Source: Photobacterium atrarenae (GTDB lineage Bacteria > Pseudomonadota > Gammaproteobacteria > Enterobacterales > Vibrionaceae). Taken from it: DNA of 64,000 nucleotides. The stretch is taken from assembly GCF_024380015.1 (NCBI RefSeq), contig NZ_CP101508.1, forward strand, positions 2,232,902-2,296,901, written 5' to 3'. Below, one piece after another: positions 18,827-25,576 of the stretch (positions are counted from its first letter, which is position 1; the number at the start of each line of letters is the position of its first letter). The notes below the pieces were generated by a model. The model saw only the letters and a program-made list of their open reading frames with translations, made no database searches and was not told the origin of the DNA. The position numbers and the translations under genes were made by a program.

Positions 18827-20149
18827 TCAAACAATCATCTGGGCAATGGTATAGCCAATCGTACAGGCGGAGACCACCCCAATCAGGCCCGGCGCCATGA
18901 AACTGTGGTTAAAGTACCACTTGCCGATCTTGGTCGTCCCGGTCACATCAAAATTACAGGTCGCAATGTCCGACGGATAATTCGGGATAAAGAAGTAACC
19001 ATAGGTGGCCGGCATCAGACCAATCAGCAGCGCCGGATTCAGCCCCATCGCTAAACCAACCGGCAGCATCATCCGCGCCGTCGCCGCCTGGCTGTTCACC
19101 ACCACAGACACGATAAATAGTGCCAGGGCGAAGGTCCACGGATAGTTTTGCACCATTTCCGTGATCCCGGACTTGAACGACGGCATCGCGTACTGGAAGT
19201 AAGTATCACTCATCCAGGCAATCCCGAAAATCGCAATCGCGGCCACCATCCCGGATTTAAACACCACACCTTCCGGAACTTTCTGCACATTGGTGCGGGT
19301 CACCAGCAGGATCAACCCGCCGAATGCCAGCATCATCATCTGAATGATCACCGACATTTTAATCGGTTTATCATCACCAATGGTCCGAATCTCCGGCACC
19401 ATGGCCACCAGCACAATTGAAGCCAAGGCCAGGATAAACAGCAGCACCGCATGCTTGGCCGAGGCCGGCAGTTGCTCATCCAGGGAAGTCGCGGTGGTAT
19501 GCTTGATTTTATCTTTCCATAGTGGATCTCTCAGCCGGCGTTGGTACTCCAGATCCTCGCTCAGCTCAGCACCGCGGCGCAGGCTGTACAGCGACAGCAA
19601 CAAAGTACCGATCAGCGTCGATGGCACGGTGACCATCAGGATGGTCAGCAGGTGAATATCACTCTGGATCCCGGTCAGCTGCGCCAGGTAGTACACCACT
19701 GCGGCAGAAATCGGGCTGGCCGTGATAGCTAACTGGGATGCAACAGACGAGGCAGCCATCGGCCGCTCCGGCCGAATCCCGTTCTTCAGCGCAACATCAC
19801 CGATGATCGGCATAATGGAATAGACCGCGTGGCCAGTACCCAGCATGAAGGTCATGGTGTACGTCACCAGCGGACCGAGGAAGGTCACTCGCTTCGGGTT
19901 GCTGCGTAGGATCCGCTCGGCAACCTGCAACATGTACTTCAGGCCACCGGCGGCTTCCAGGATCGACGCACAGGTCACGACCGCCAGAATAATCAGCATC
20001 ACTGTGATCGGCGGCGACGTCGGCGGCATCCGAAAAACAAACACTTCAATCAACAGACCCAGGCCAGAAACGACCCCTAACCCGATACCGCCAAACCGGC
20101 TACCGGCATACAACACGAGAAGCAGGAATAAAAATTCCAGGTACAACAT
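18827..20149 (-). CDS. dcuB: Anaerobic C4-dicarboxylate transporter, DcuA/DcuB family
   Basis: This is a 440-residue inner-membrane carrier with about ten to twelve hydrophobic spans. The segment GTGHAVYSIMPIIGDVALKNGIRPERPMAASS and the end IGKWYFNHSFMAPGLIGV resemble DcuB, the fumarate/succinate antiporter of anaerobic respiration, more than DcuA. ITASPISAAVV is shared with DcuA, so the B label is tentative. I moved the start to the ATG at 20149, nine bases after AGGGAG, rather than 20158, which abuts that site. A perfect FNR box lies about 90 nt upstream, supporting anaerobic induction. Confidence 0.88.
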   Translation of the reverse strand: MLYLEFLFLLLVLYAGSRFGGIGLGVVSGLGLLIEVFVFRMPPTSPPITVMLIILAVVTCASILEAAGGLKYMLQVAERILRSNPKRVTFLGPLVTYTMTFMLGTGHAVYSIMPIIGDVALKNGIRPERPMAASSVASQLAITASPISAAVVYYLAQLTGIQSDIHLLTILMVTVPSTLIGTLLLSLYSLRRGAELSEDLEYQRRLRDPLWKDKIKHTTATSLDEQLPASAKHAVLLFILALASIVLVAMVPEIRTIGDDKPIKMSVIIQMMMLAFGGLILLVTRTNVQKVPEGVVFKSGMVAAIAIFGIAWMSDTYFQYAMPSFKSGITEMVQNYPWTFALALFIVSVVVNSQAATARMMLPVGLAMGLNPALLIGLMPATYGYFFIPNYPSDIATCNFDVTGTTKIGKWYFNHSFMAPGLIGVVSACTIGYTIAQMIV

Positions 20150-20239
20150 ACTCGCCATCTCCCTATCATCAGCGTCGATCCCAACGCGGGATCACTAAAA
20201 CTTTAGAGGTAGACTGCCAGTAAATCGGGGGGACGGCTA

Positions 20240-20253
20240 TTGATAGATATCAA
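20240..20253 (-). promoter_or_regulatory. FNR-type box upstream of dcuB
   Basis: TTGATAGATATCAA is a perfect match to the FNR/ANR consensus TTGATNNNNATCAA. It lies about 91 nt upstream of the dcuB start and reads identically on both strands at the conserved positions. At a typical -41.5 activator position it would leave a leader of about 55 nt. Confidence 0.75.
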
Positions 20254-20417
20254 CGAATCGCAGCAAAATGTGGCTTGGATGGGGAAATGTGAACAAGGGC
20301 TGACAAATGGCATGACGCGTAAATACATGTGCTACAAGTTTAACTGCATCCATTTACGTTTTTTCTAATAATATGTAACACAATTGGCAAATCAACAGTG
20401 CCAACACCAGCCAACAC

Positions 20418-20445
20418 TCGGAAGCCCACGGCCGTGGACTTCCGA
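20418..20445. repeat. 28-nt intergenic palindrome
   Basis: TCGGAAGCCCACGG with its complement (one mismatch) forms a 14-bp stem 11 nt beyond the stop of the DUF457 gene. No T run follows on the minus strand, so termination is unsure. Confidence 0.5.
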
Positions 20446-20455
20446 CAGATTATTG

Positions 20456-21505
20456 TTATACGCCGCTTTTCAACGGCGGCAGCGGGCATTCTTTGACATG
20501 GCACAGGTCCGCATTGATATCCTGGTTCCCCAGCAAACGTAACCAAAGTGCCGGGAGATGTTTCGGCCGCACATTCGGGCTTTCCAGCTGCACCGGATGC
20601 TCAGCCATCCAACTGCCTTCGGCAGTCTGGTGGGCCAGCACAAACCGGAACGGCAGGTAATCGACAATGCCAAGGCGCAAATCCGTCGCCAGCAACGCAT
20701 CGCCGTCCTGCTCATATTTCACAAACTGGTGAGTGAACTGCTCCAGCATCTGTAGGTGCTTCGGTTTTTCATCCCACGGCCATTGACCACGCTCTTTGGC
20801 AATAAAGTCTATCGTCGGATCACTGTCCAGCAACGAGGTCAGCCCTTCCCAGTACGTCTCGCCATCCAGCACCACAATCCGCCACAGCACAGTATTGGCC
20901 GGTGTCGGGGTGATAAACACAGGTCGCTCTGCCAGTGGCGTATTCGCCAGCTGTTGCTCGACCCGGCTTTCGACAATATTCAGCGCCACCACGGACCACA
21001 GCAAATAACAGCCAGAGATTGCCAGACCGATCCCGCACAGTTTTGCCATTTTTCGCCGCCACAGCAGGCTGGCCAGCACCATCACCACCAACGGCACGGT
21101 ATAGAGCGGATCAATAATGAAAATACTGGAGACGGCGACGCTGACCGGCAATGGCCAGAGCAATTGAGTCCCATAGGCAGTGAATGCATCCAGCAAAGGA
21201 TGGGTCATTAAACACCCGGCAATCAGCAGCCAAAGGCGGTTAAAGCTCAGCCCATTCTGGCTCGGTCTGATTTTTTGCCACAGCCAGGTCAGCAGCAAAG
21301 AAAAAGGCAGTAAGACCAGTAGTGAATGACTGAACCCGCGGTGCTTCACCATGTCCGACACCGGATCCCCGTAGCGGATCAAGACATCCAAATCCGGGAG
21401 TGTGCCTAAAGCTGCCCCGGCCAGCAGGACTTTCGGGCTACATTGCCTGCCTGCTACCACGCCCGCTACCGCTGCACCTAACGCGGCCTGAGTCACTGAA
21501 TCCAA
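20456..21505 (-). CDS. Membrane-bound metal-dependent hydrolase family protein (DUF457/YdjM-like)
   Basis: This 349-residue membrane protein belongs to the YdjM/YbcI group. Conserved motifs are DSVTQAALGAAVAG at the N-terminus, GTLPDLDVLIRYGDPV, HRGFSHSLLVLL and THPLLDAFTAYGTQ, whose His and Asp residues suggest a metal site at the membrane face. About five to six hydrophobic spans are followed by a soluble C-terminal domain of roughly 170 residues. The start is placed at a TTG (21503-21505) with AAGGAG six bases ahead, so the product begins directly at the conserved motif. No substrate is known. Some family members in Vibrio are induced by DNA damage, but no LexA box was seen. Confidence 0.8.
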   Translation of the reverse strand: MDSVTQAALGAAVAGVVAGRQCSPKVLLAGAALGTLPDLDVLIRYGDPVSDMVKHRGFSHSLLVLLPFSLLLTWLWQKIRPSQNGLSFNRLWLLIAGCLMTHPLLDAFTAYGTQLLWPLPVSVAVSSIFIIDPLYTVPLVVMVLASLLWRRKMAKLCGIGLAISGCYLLWSVVALNIVESRVEQQLANTPLAERPVFITPTPANTVLWRIVVLDGETYWEGLTSLLDSDPTIDFIAKERGQWPWDEKPKHLQMLEQFTHQFVKYEQDGDALLATDLRLGIVDYLPFRFVLAHQTAEGSWMAEHPVQLESPNVRPKHLPALWLRLLGNQDINADLCHVKECPLPPLKSGV

Positions 21506-21724
21506 CGTTTTCTCCTTATTCTTTTCAACGTCACCGGCCCGACACAGTACGCCGCCGGCTACTTGGGGCACACAATATCAAAAATACATTGCGAGCGGGA
21601 TAAAAGTGCACAATCTGATATCGTGTGAAGCTAAAAAATATGGAACGGGTCGCAGTACATCCAGGCCGAATTAGTTACCTTCAATCAGGCAACATCAATT
21701 CACTCTGACCAAGGGAAGATGTCC

Positions 21725-22180
21725 ATGCCAACAAAAGTTTCTGAGTACATGACACGGAAAGTCATCACCATTGAGCCCCAAGCCGGACTCCGTGAAGCCT
21801 TCTTTCTGATGCGCGATGAAGCCATTCGTCATTTACCGGTCACCTCGCCAGACGGTAAACTAATTGGGATCATCAGTGATCGCGAGCTGCGGCGGCCGGG
21901 CTGGGTCGATGAATCCCCGGAGATCGGCCATGAGTACCAGCTGACCGACGACCTGCTCGTGGGCGATGTGATGATCACCGATGTGGTCTCTGTCCATACT
22001 TACGAAACCCTAACCAAGGCGGTTGGTATCTTGCTCGAGCACAATGTCGGTGCCCTGCCGGTGCTGGACAAAAATGGTGATCTGGTCGGTATGCTCTCGG
22101 CGGTCGATCTACTACGTGCATTCAAGCACAGCCTCGATGCCCAGAAATACGATAAAAAGAAAAAAGCGGTGGCATCTTAG
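21725..22180 (+). CDS. Two-CBS-domain protein
   Basis: This 151-residue cytosolic protein consists almost only of a CBS pair. CBS1 spans about residues 6-60 (VSEYMTRKVITIEPQAGLREAFFLMRDEAIRHLPV, then LIGIISDRELR) and CBS2 about 80-138 (VGDVMITDVVSVHTYETLTKAVGILLEHNVGALPV, then LVGMLSAVDLLRAF). CBS pairs bind adenine nucleotides and act as energy or redox sensors; the partner is unknown. An ATG two codons upstream is too close to the AAGGGA site, so 21725 is preferred. A hairpin follows 38 nt after the stop, and the accessory island begins beyond it. Confidence 0.88.
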   Translation: MPTKVSEYMTRKVITIEPQAGLREAFFLMRDEAIRHLPVTSPDGKLIGIISDRELRRPGWVDESPEIGHEYQLTDDLLVGDVMITDVVSVHTYETLTKAVGILLEHNVGALPVLDKNGDLVGMLSAVDLLRAFKHSLDAQKYDKKKKAVAS

Positions 22181-22218
22181 TCCAATCCGCGTGCAATTCA
22201 GAACCAGCCCCATTCACG

Positions 22219-22248
22219 ACCAAGGCTTGCCACCGGGCAAGCCTTGGT
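22219..22248 (+). terminator. Hairpin after the CBS gene
   Basis: A perfect 13-bp stem (ACCAAGGCTTGCC with its complement) around ACCG follows the CBS gene. The tail TCTGCC is not T-rich, so it may be a weak terminator or a 3' end stabiliser. Confidence 0.6.
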
Positions 22249-22304
22249 TCTGCCACCCATCGCGTTCGATGCCGGGCTCTGTTGTGTTCAGGTGTTTTGG
22301 CGGA

Positions 22305-22322
22305 GCCACAGTCGTTTGTTAG
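22305..22322 (+). repeat. 18-nt repeat, copy A (left edge of toxin-antitoxin segment)
   Basis: GCCACAGTCGTTTGTTAG differs at one base from copy B at 23235-23252, and more loosely matches copy C at 24870-24887. Copies A and B flank the DUF1778/GNAT pair as direct repeats about 930 nt apart. The sequence left of this copy does not resemble the IS110-end sequence seen at B and C. Confidence 0.7.
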
Positions 22323-22413
22323 TTTGCGTGCCAAAATGACACAACGATTGCTTATTGCACACTTTAAGACCATAATATCTATGTGACATTTTGACACGAC
22401 GGGAGATAACATT

Positions 22414-22686
22414 ATGGCTACTACTTTGCCTCGCATCACCGCTAGAGTTGATGTCGATACACAAGATTTACTTACAAAAGCTGCCGCAATTGCCGGCATG
22501 TCTAGTATTAACTCATTTGTTCTAAATGCTGCAATTGAAAAAGCTAAGCAAGTGATCGAACGTGAGCAAGCTCTAAAACTGAGCCAAGCTGATGCTATGT
22601 TGCTGATGGAAGCTTTAGATCGTCCTGCAACACCGAACTCAAAACTAAAAGCCGCTTCTGACCGCTACGATAGCAAAAATCAATGA
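22414..22686 (+). CDS. DUF1778 antitoxin (TacA/AtaR type)
   Basis: This 90-residue protein starts with a ribbon-helix-helix-like segment (LPRITARVDVDTQDLLTKAAAIAGMSSINSFVLNAAIEKAK), typical of DUF1778 antitoxins. It ends in a flexible, charged tail that in this family wraps and inhibits the GNAT toxin. GGGAG precedes the ATG. The stop overlaps the toxin start (ATGA), which enforces coupled translation. Two TGACAC repeats (about 22338 and 22393) in the upstream region could form its operator for conditional autorepression; that is inference. Confidence 0.9.
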   Translation: MATTLPRITARVDVDTQDLLTKAAAIAGMSSINSFVLNAAIEKAKQVIEREQALKLSQADAMLLMEALDRPATPNSKLKAASDRYDSKNQ

Positions 22687-23180
22687 TGAATACGGTACTT
22701 CTGGATAAAGCTAAACACGACAGAAATCGCTTCAACTGTGGCATCGAAGCGCTCAATAATTACTTAAAATTAATGGCAAGTCAGCAAGCAAAGAAAGACA
22801 ACACCAGAACTTTCGTTTTGGAAGATGATAACGACAACTCGCATATCATCGGCTTTTACTCACTAACAATGACACCAATTGACTTAAAGGCATTGCCCGA
22901 TAAGTTACAAAAGAAACACCAATCATCAACTTCAGGTGGTCTTATTGCTCGCTTAGCTGTCGATGAGCGATACAAAAGGAGGGGCTTTGGTGAGTGGCTA
23001 CTTATCGACGCGCTCGGAAAGCTTTTAGCTGCCAGTGACAGCGTCGCGTTCCCTGTAGTTATCGTTGACGCCAAAGACGGTGCAAAACATTTCTATGAAC
23101 GCTATGGATTTCAAGCGTTTCAAGATACGGAGAACAAACTCTTCATCACCATCGCTGATGTTAGAGCGAGTTTAGGCTAG
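22683..23180 (+). CDS. GNAT acetyltransferase toxin (TacT/AtaT type)
   Basis: This 165-residue GNAT-fold protein has the acetyl-CoA loop in RYKRRGFGEWLL, preceded by GGLIARLAVDE, and the late motif FYERYGFQAF with the tyrosine used by TacT/AtaT toxins. Such toxins acetylate the amino group of charged tRNAs and stop translation. The start overlaps the antitoxin stop. The pair lies between two 18-nt direct repeats and has lower GC than the flanking core genes, as expected for a mobile cassette. The target tRNA cannot be told from sequence. Confidence 0.9.
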   Translation: MMNTVLLDKAKHDRNRFNCGIEALNNYLKLMASQQAKKDNTRTFVLEDDNDNSHIIGFYSLTMTPIDLKALPDKLQKKHQSSTSGGLIARLAVDERYKRRGFGEWLLIDALGKLLAASDSVAFPVVIVDAKDGAKHFYERYGFQAFQDTENKLFITIADVRASLG

Positions 23181-23214
23181 CCTTTAGCAAACTGACGAAT
23201 CATAGGAAATAAAG

Positions 23215-23252
23215 GCATGAAATTAACTATTGACGCCATAGTCGTTTGTTAG
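23215..23252 (+). mobile_element. IS110-type 3' end scar containing 18-nt repeat copy B
   Basis: From GCATGA at 23215 the sequence runs parallel to 24850-24887, which directly follows the stop of the decayed IS110 transposase; the two differ at only a few positions over about 37 nt. The last 18 nt (23235-23252) are repeat copy B. This suggests a second, almost fully deleted IS110 element. An imperfect complement, TTAGCAAACTGAC at about 23185, gives the site some attC-like symmetry, so a cassette recombination site is the alternative reading. Confidence 0.55.
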
Positions 23253-23293
23253 CTTTTTATTCCATGATTTAGAACTCAATTATTTATAAAACA

Positions 23294-23788
23294 TCAGTCT
23301 ACGCTTCGGATTGAAACTTCCTGGAGCCTTTCAAGTAAGTTCTTTCCATAAGGCGCCAGCATTGTTTGAGGGCTTGAGTTCATATATGAATTCAAAGCAC
23401 GAACAACATCTTCTTTAGTTTGATATAATTGTTCGACTTCTCCCCCATTGAAGTCCGTAAAGACTATTCCCTGTAGTTCATTTAACCACTTTAAAAACGA
23501 ATCGGGCTCTGATGAAAGCACAGCCAATGTAACATGAGTATGATGAGTCAAAGCAACTAACAACAAAGGAGATACCTCTCCAGAAACAGCACCGTCTCTG
23601 TGAAGCCATATTTCACCTAGAGTATTTATTGTAGGTACAACTAATATTGAATCACCACCTCTCAACTGCTCTTGGATTCTAGGATAATTACTTTTCATCC
23701 ACTGAAGATTGATCTCTGTACGAGGAGTAGATGCAATCACAGAAGTTGAAAACACTAGAAAAACTAAAATTCCAATTCTTTTTAACAT
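23294..23788 (-). CDS. Secreted or periplasmic protein of unknown function, partner of the DUF5675 gene
   Basis: This 164-residue protein opens with a clear signal peptide (MLKRIGILVFLVFSTSVIAS, likely cut before TPRTE). The mature part is mixed alpha/beta with no family I recognise; noticeable segments are SILVVPTINTLGEIWLHRDGAVSG and LLLVALTHHTHVTLAVLS. Its ATG lies 3 nt after the DUF5675 stop, and its GGAGAA ribosome site overlaps the end of that gene, so the two are translationally coupled. A secreted partner of a possible peptidoglycan-acting enzyme could be an immunity protein; that is only a hypothesis. Base composition is AT-rich. Confidence 0.7.
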   Translation of the reverse strand: MLKRIGILVFLVFSTSVIASTPRTEINLQWMKSNYPRIQEQLRGGDSILVVPTINTLGEIWLHRDGAVSGEVSPLLLVALTHHTHVTLAVLSSEPDSFLKWLNELQGIVFTDFNGGEVEQLYQTKEDVVRALNSYMNSSPQTMLAPYGKNLLERLQEVSIRSVD

Positions 23789-23791
23789 AAA

Positions 23792-24229
23792 TCATTTCTC
23801 CAGTTGATTTGTTACCCTAATCTCAACACTTTTAAACTTTCCGATCTCTGAAAAAATTTCTTTTAAAGCCACCTTACTATTACTCACATAATAATGTGAA
23901 TCTTTTAATACCCCCCAACTTTTACCGGGCATAAGACAACCTTCCGTATTTTCATGGTAATTTCCAGCGTGAATCAATACATAAGTTCTTCTTGGAACAT
24001 TTTTTAATTCATACACATTTTTATATTTGGTACCACTAAACGGTTCCATTTTGTATGTACCTGCTGAAATTCTTTTGTCAGATCCCTCAACTACTGAGTC
24101 AGGGCCTCCCGGCTCTAAAACAAACCAACTTTTGTCTACACCATCAATAGTTAGTTTTCCTAACGTCGTTTCTCCATATTGCTTTATGCGTCTAAGGTTT
24201 AATGTTGCTTTACTTTTCTTGCTAGTCAT
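23792..24229 (-). CDS. DUF5675 family protein, L,D-transpeptidase-like motif
   Basis: The 145-residue protein lacks a signal peptide and membrane spans. It matches the DUF5675 pattern as I recall it: a strand-rich start (LRRIKQYGETTLGKLTIDG), ISAGTYKMEPF, NVPRRTYVLIHAGNYHENTEGCLMPG. The HAGN followed by a GC dipeptide recalls the His/Cys arrangement of YkuD L,D-transpeptidases, which act on peptidoglycan, but catalysis is unproven. GGAGG stands 7 nt before the ATG. The next gene, a secreted protein, is coupled to it. Its AT-rich composition differs from the core genes, which suggests horizontal origin. Confidence 0.75.
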   Translation of the reverse strand: MTSKKSKATLNLRRIKQYGETTLGKLTIDGVDKSWFVLEPGGPDSVVEGSDKRISAGTYKMEPFSGTKYKNVYELKNVPRRTYVLIHAGNYHENTEGCLMPGKSWGVLKDSHYYVSNSKVALKEIFSEIGKFKSVEIRVTNQLEK

Positions 24230-24451
24230 TTAGGAGCCTCCATAATAATCTAAGAACATATTAACAAGAATAGTTCTATTAGAAGCCCCGAAGAGACCCT
24301 TTTTCAGCAAGTATCAAACTAAGATTGTACTTAACAGTTCTAATTTTTACATTCGACGATTTGACTCAAAAACTAACGAATGACATGGACTCCCCATCAT
24401 CAGACTTTGCCACACTTGGTATGACTGATTACAAAATCGCTGGAGGCCACC

Positions 24452-24855
24452 CTATCACCATCTATCTACGGCGTTGATTTAGCCAAACATAGCTTCAGTA
24501 TCCACGGTGAGGATCACCAAGGCAAGCTGTTGATCCACAAAACAATATCACGATCGAAAGTTCTCTCGAGGTTGCCAATATCCCGCAGGCCATCATCGGG
24601 ATGGAAGCCTGCGGGGCCTTCCATAAACCGGGAAAGTGGCCGATATAAGGCGCTCAAAAAATACAAGACGACCAAGCTCAGGTCAGGATCGTTTCATATA
24701 TGGCCATGCAGTGTAACCCGGTATTCAAGAGCACCTATCAGCGACTTCTGGCTGAAGGAAAACCGAAAAAGTAGCCATCATCGCCTGCGTTCGCAAGATT
24801 GTTGTTATCCTCAATGCTGTAGGATGGCGTCAGATGGGAAGAAAAAACAGCATGA
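24452..24855 (+). pseudogene. Decayed IS110-family transposase
   Basis: The left part reads SIYGVDLAKHSFSIHGEDHQGK, the RuvC-like DEDD start of IS110 transposases, followed after a frameshift by IPQAIIGMEACGAFHK. The right part reads MAMQCNPVFKSTYQRLLAEGKPKKVAIIACVRKIVVILNA and, after another shift, DGVRWEEKTA and a stop at 24853-24855; this is the transposase C-terminus with its conserved serine region. About 400 nt remain of the usual 1 kb, so the middle is deleted. GGAGG at 24442 precedes a CTA where the start ATG should be. Confidence 0.85.
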
Positions 24856-24869
24856 ATTTAACTATTAGC

Positions 24870-24887
24870 GCCATAGCCGTTGGTTAT
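24870..24887 (+). repeat. 18-nt repeat, copy C
   Basis: GCCATAGCCGTTGGTTAT lies 14 nt after the stop of the IS110 remnant. It differs from copies A and B at three to four positions. It touches the stop codon of the next, minus-strand gene. Its position just behind the transposase suggests the motif belongs to the 3' end, or the insertion target, of this IS. Confidence 0.6.
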
Positions 24888-24889
24888 AA

Positions 24890-25162
24890 CTACATTTTCC
24901 GTAATGGCTGGCATGCTAATAACAAGAAACAAAACGCAAATGTGCCCCCTGCGGCACTCAAAGAATTGAATTCACCGTAGTTTAGCAATAGAGACATAAC
25001 GGTAGGAGCAACAAAAATAAGTGCGTATATAAAAAACCTCACCGGTTTTAGTTTTTGTGAACACTTTTTACATGTTATGTGTTTATCAAGGTTAATAGCC
25101 AACTTGTCACTAATAGAAATGAACGCTCCGCAGTTTGGACACTTAAACATATGCACTCTCAT
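24890..25162 (-). CDS. Small zinc-ribbon membrane protein
   Basis: The 90-residue product has CPNC at residues 8-11 and CKKC at 31-34, a treble-clef or zinc-ribbon pair, followed by two hydrophobic spans (about 43-60 and 69-86). I do not recognise a named family. The start is ambiguous: ATG at 25160-25162, or the ATG four codons later, which begins directly at MFKCPNCG; neither has a strong ribosome site. It sits alone at the right end of the accessory island, and its stop abuts 18-nt repeat copy C. Confidence 0.6.
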   Translation of the reverse strand: MRVHMFKCPNCGAFISISDKLAINLDKHITCKKCSQKLKPVRFFIYALIFVAPTVMSLLLNYGEFNSLSAAGGTFAFCFLLLACQPLRKM

Positions 25163-25576
25163 CAGGTTTCAATGTAGCGACAAACTAGCTGCGGACACCT
25201 GCACATGCAAAAAATCAGGACGATATTTCGAGGGAGTTCAAACCGTACTGTAGTTATAACAGCATATTACGCAGCATGCTCGATAACACGCACTCCATCC
25301 TGATGCCATTTTTGCCATGTCCGTGCAAGAATCAATCAATATCAAATACTTAAGTTATTCCATCGTATCCAATAGCAGTTGTACGCTTGGTAAAAGCAAG
25401 CATGCATGTATAACAAGACCTTTTTTCGCACTCACCAATGGAAAACTATCCTGTAGCGGTCAACTACATCCCTTTGCTTTCAGCAAGAAGAGGCAAAACC
25501 AAAAAGAGCAACCTGCCAGCTCAAATCATCGAAATGAAAACTGACAGGTTGGCCCCTGCGCTGTTCAGTTGAGCAT
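25163..25576. other. 414-nt gap without a supported gene
   Basis: No convincing gene is visible. A 75-codon plus-strand frame (25317-25544) lacks a ribosome site and recognisable motifs. The right part holds a loose inverted repeat (AACCTGCCAG at about 25520 with CTGACAGGTT at about 25543). On the minus strand this is followed by GCTCTTTTTGG, a possible asmA terminator with a long loop. Confidence 0.5.

Noticed and set aside
25317..25544. 75-codon plus-strand open frame in the gap beyond the accessory island
   Set aside because: No ribosome site, no recognisable motif and no coding-like composition; it is likely chance.
22180..25576. Full chromosomal integron
   Set aside because: No integrase or attI was seen, and the candidate sites have at best partial attC symmetry; two of the three copies are better explained as IS110 ends. 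It is kept only as an alternative hypothesis.
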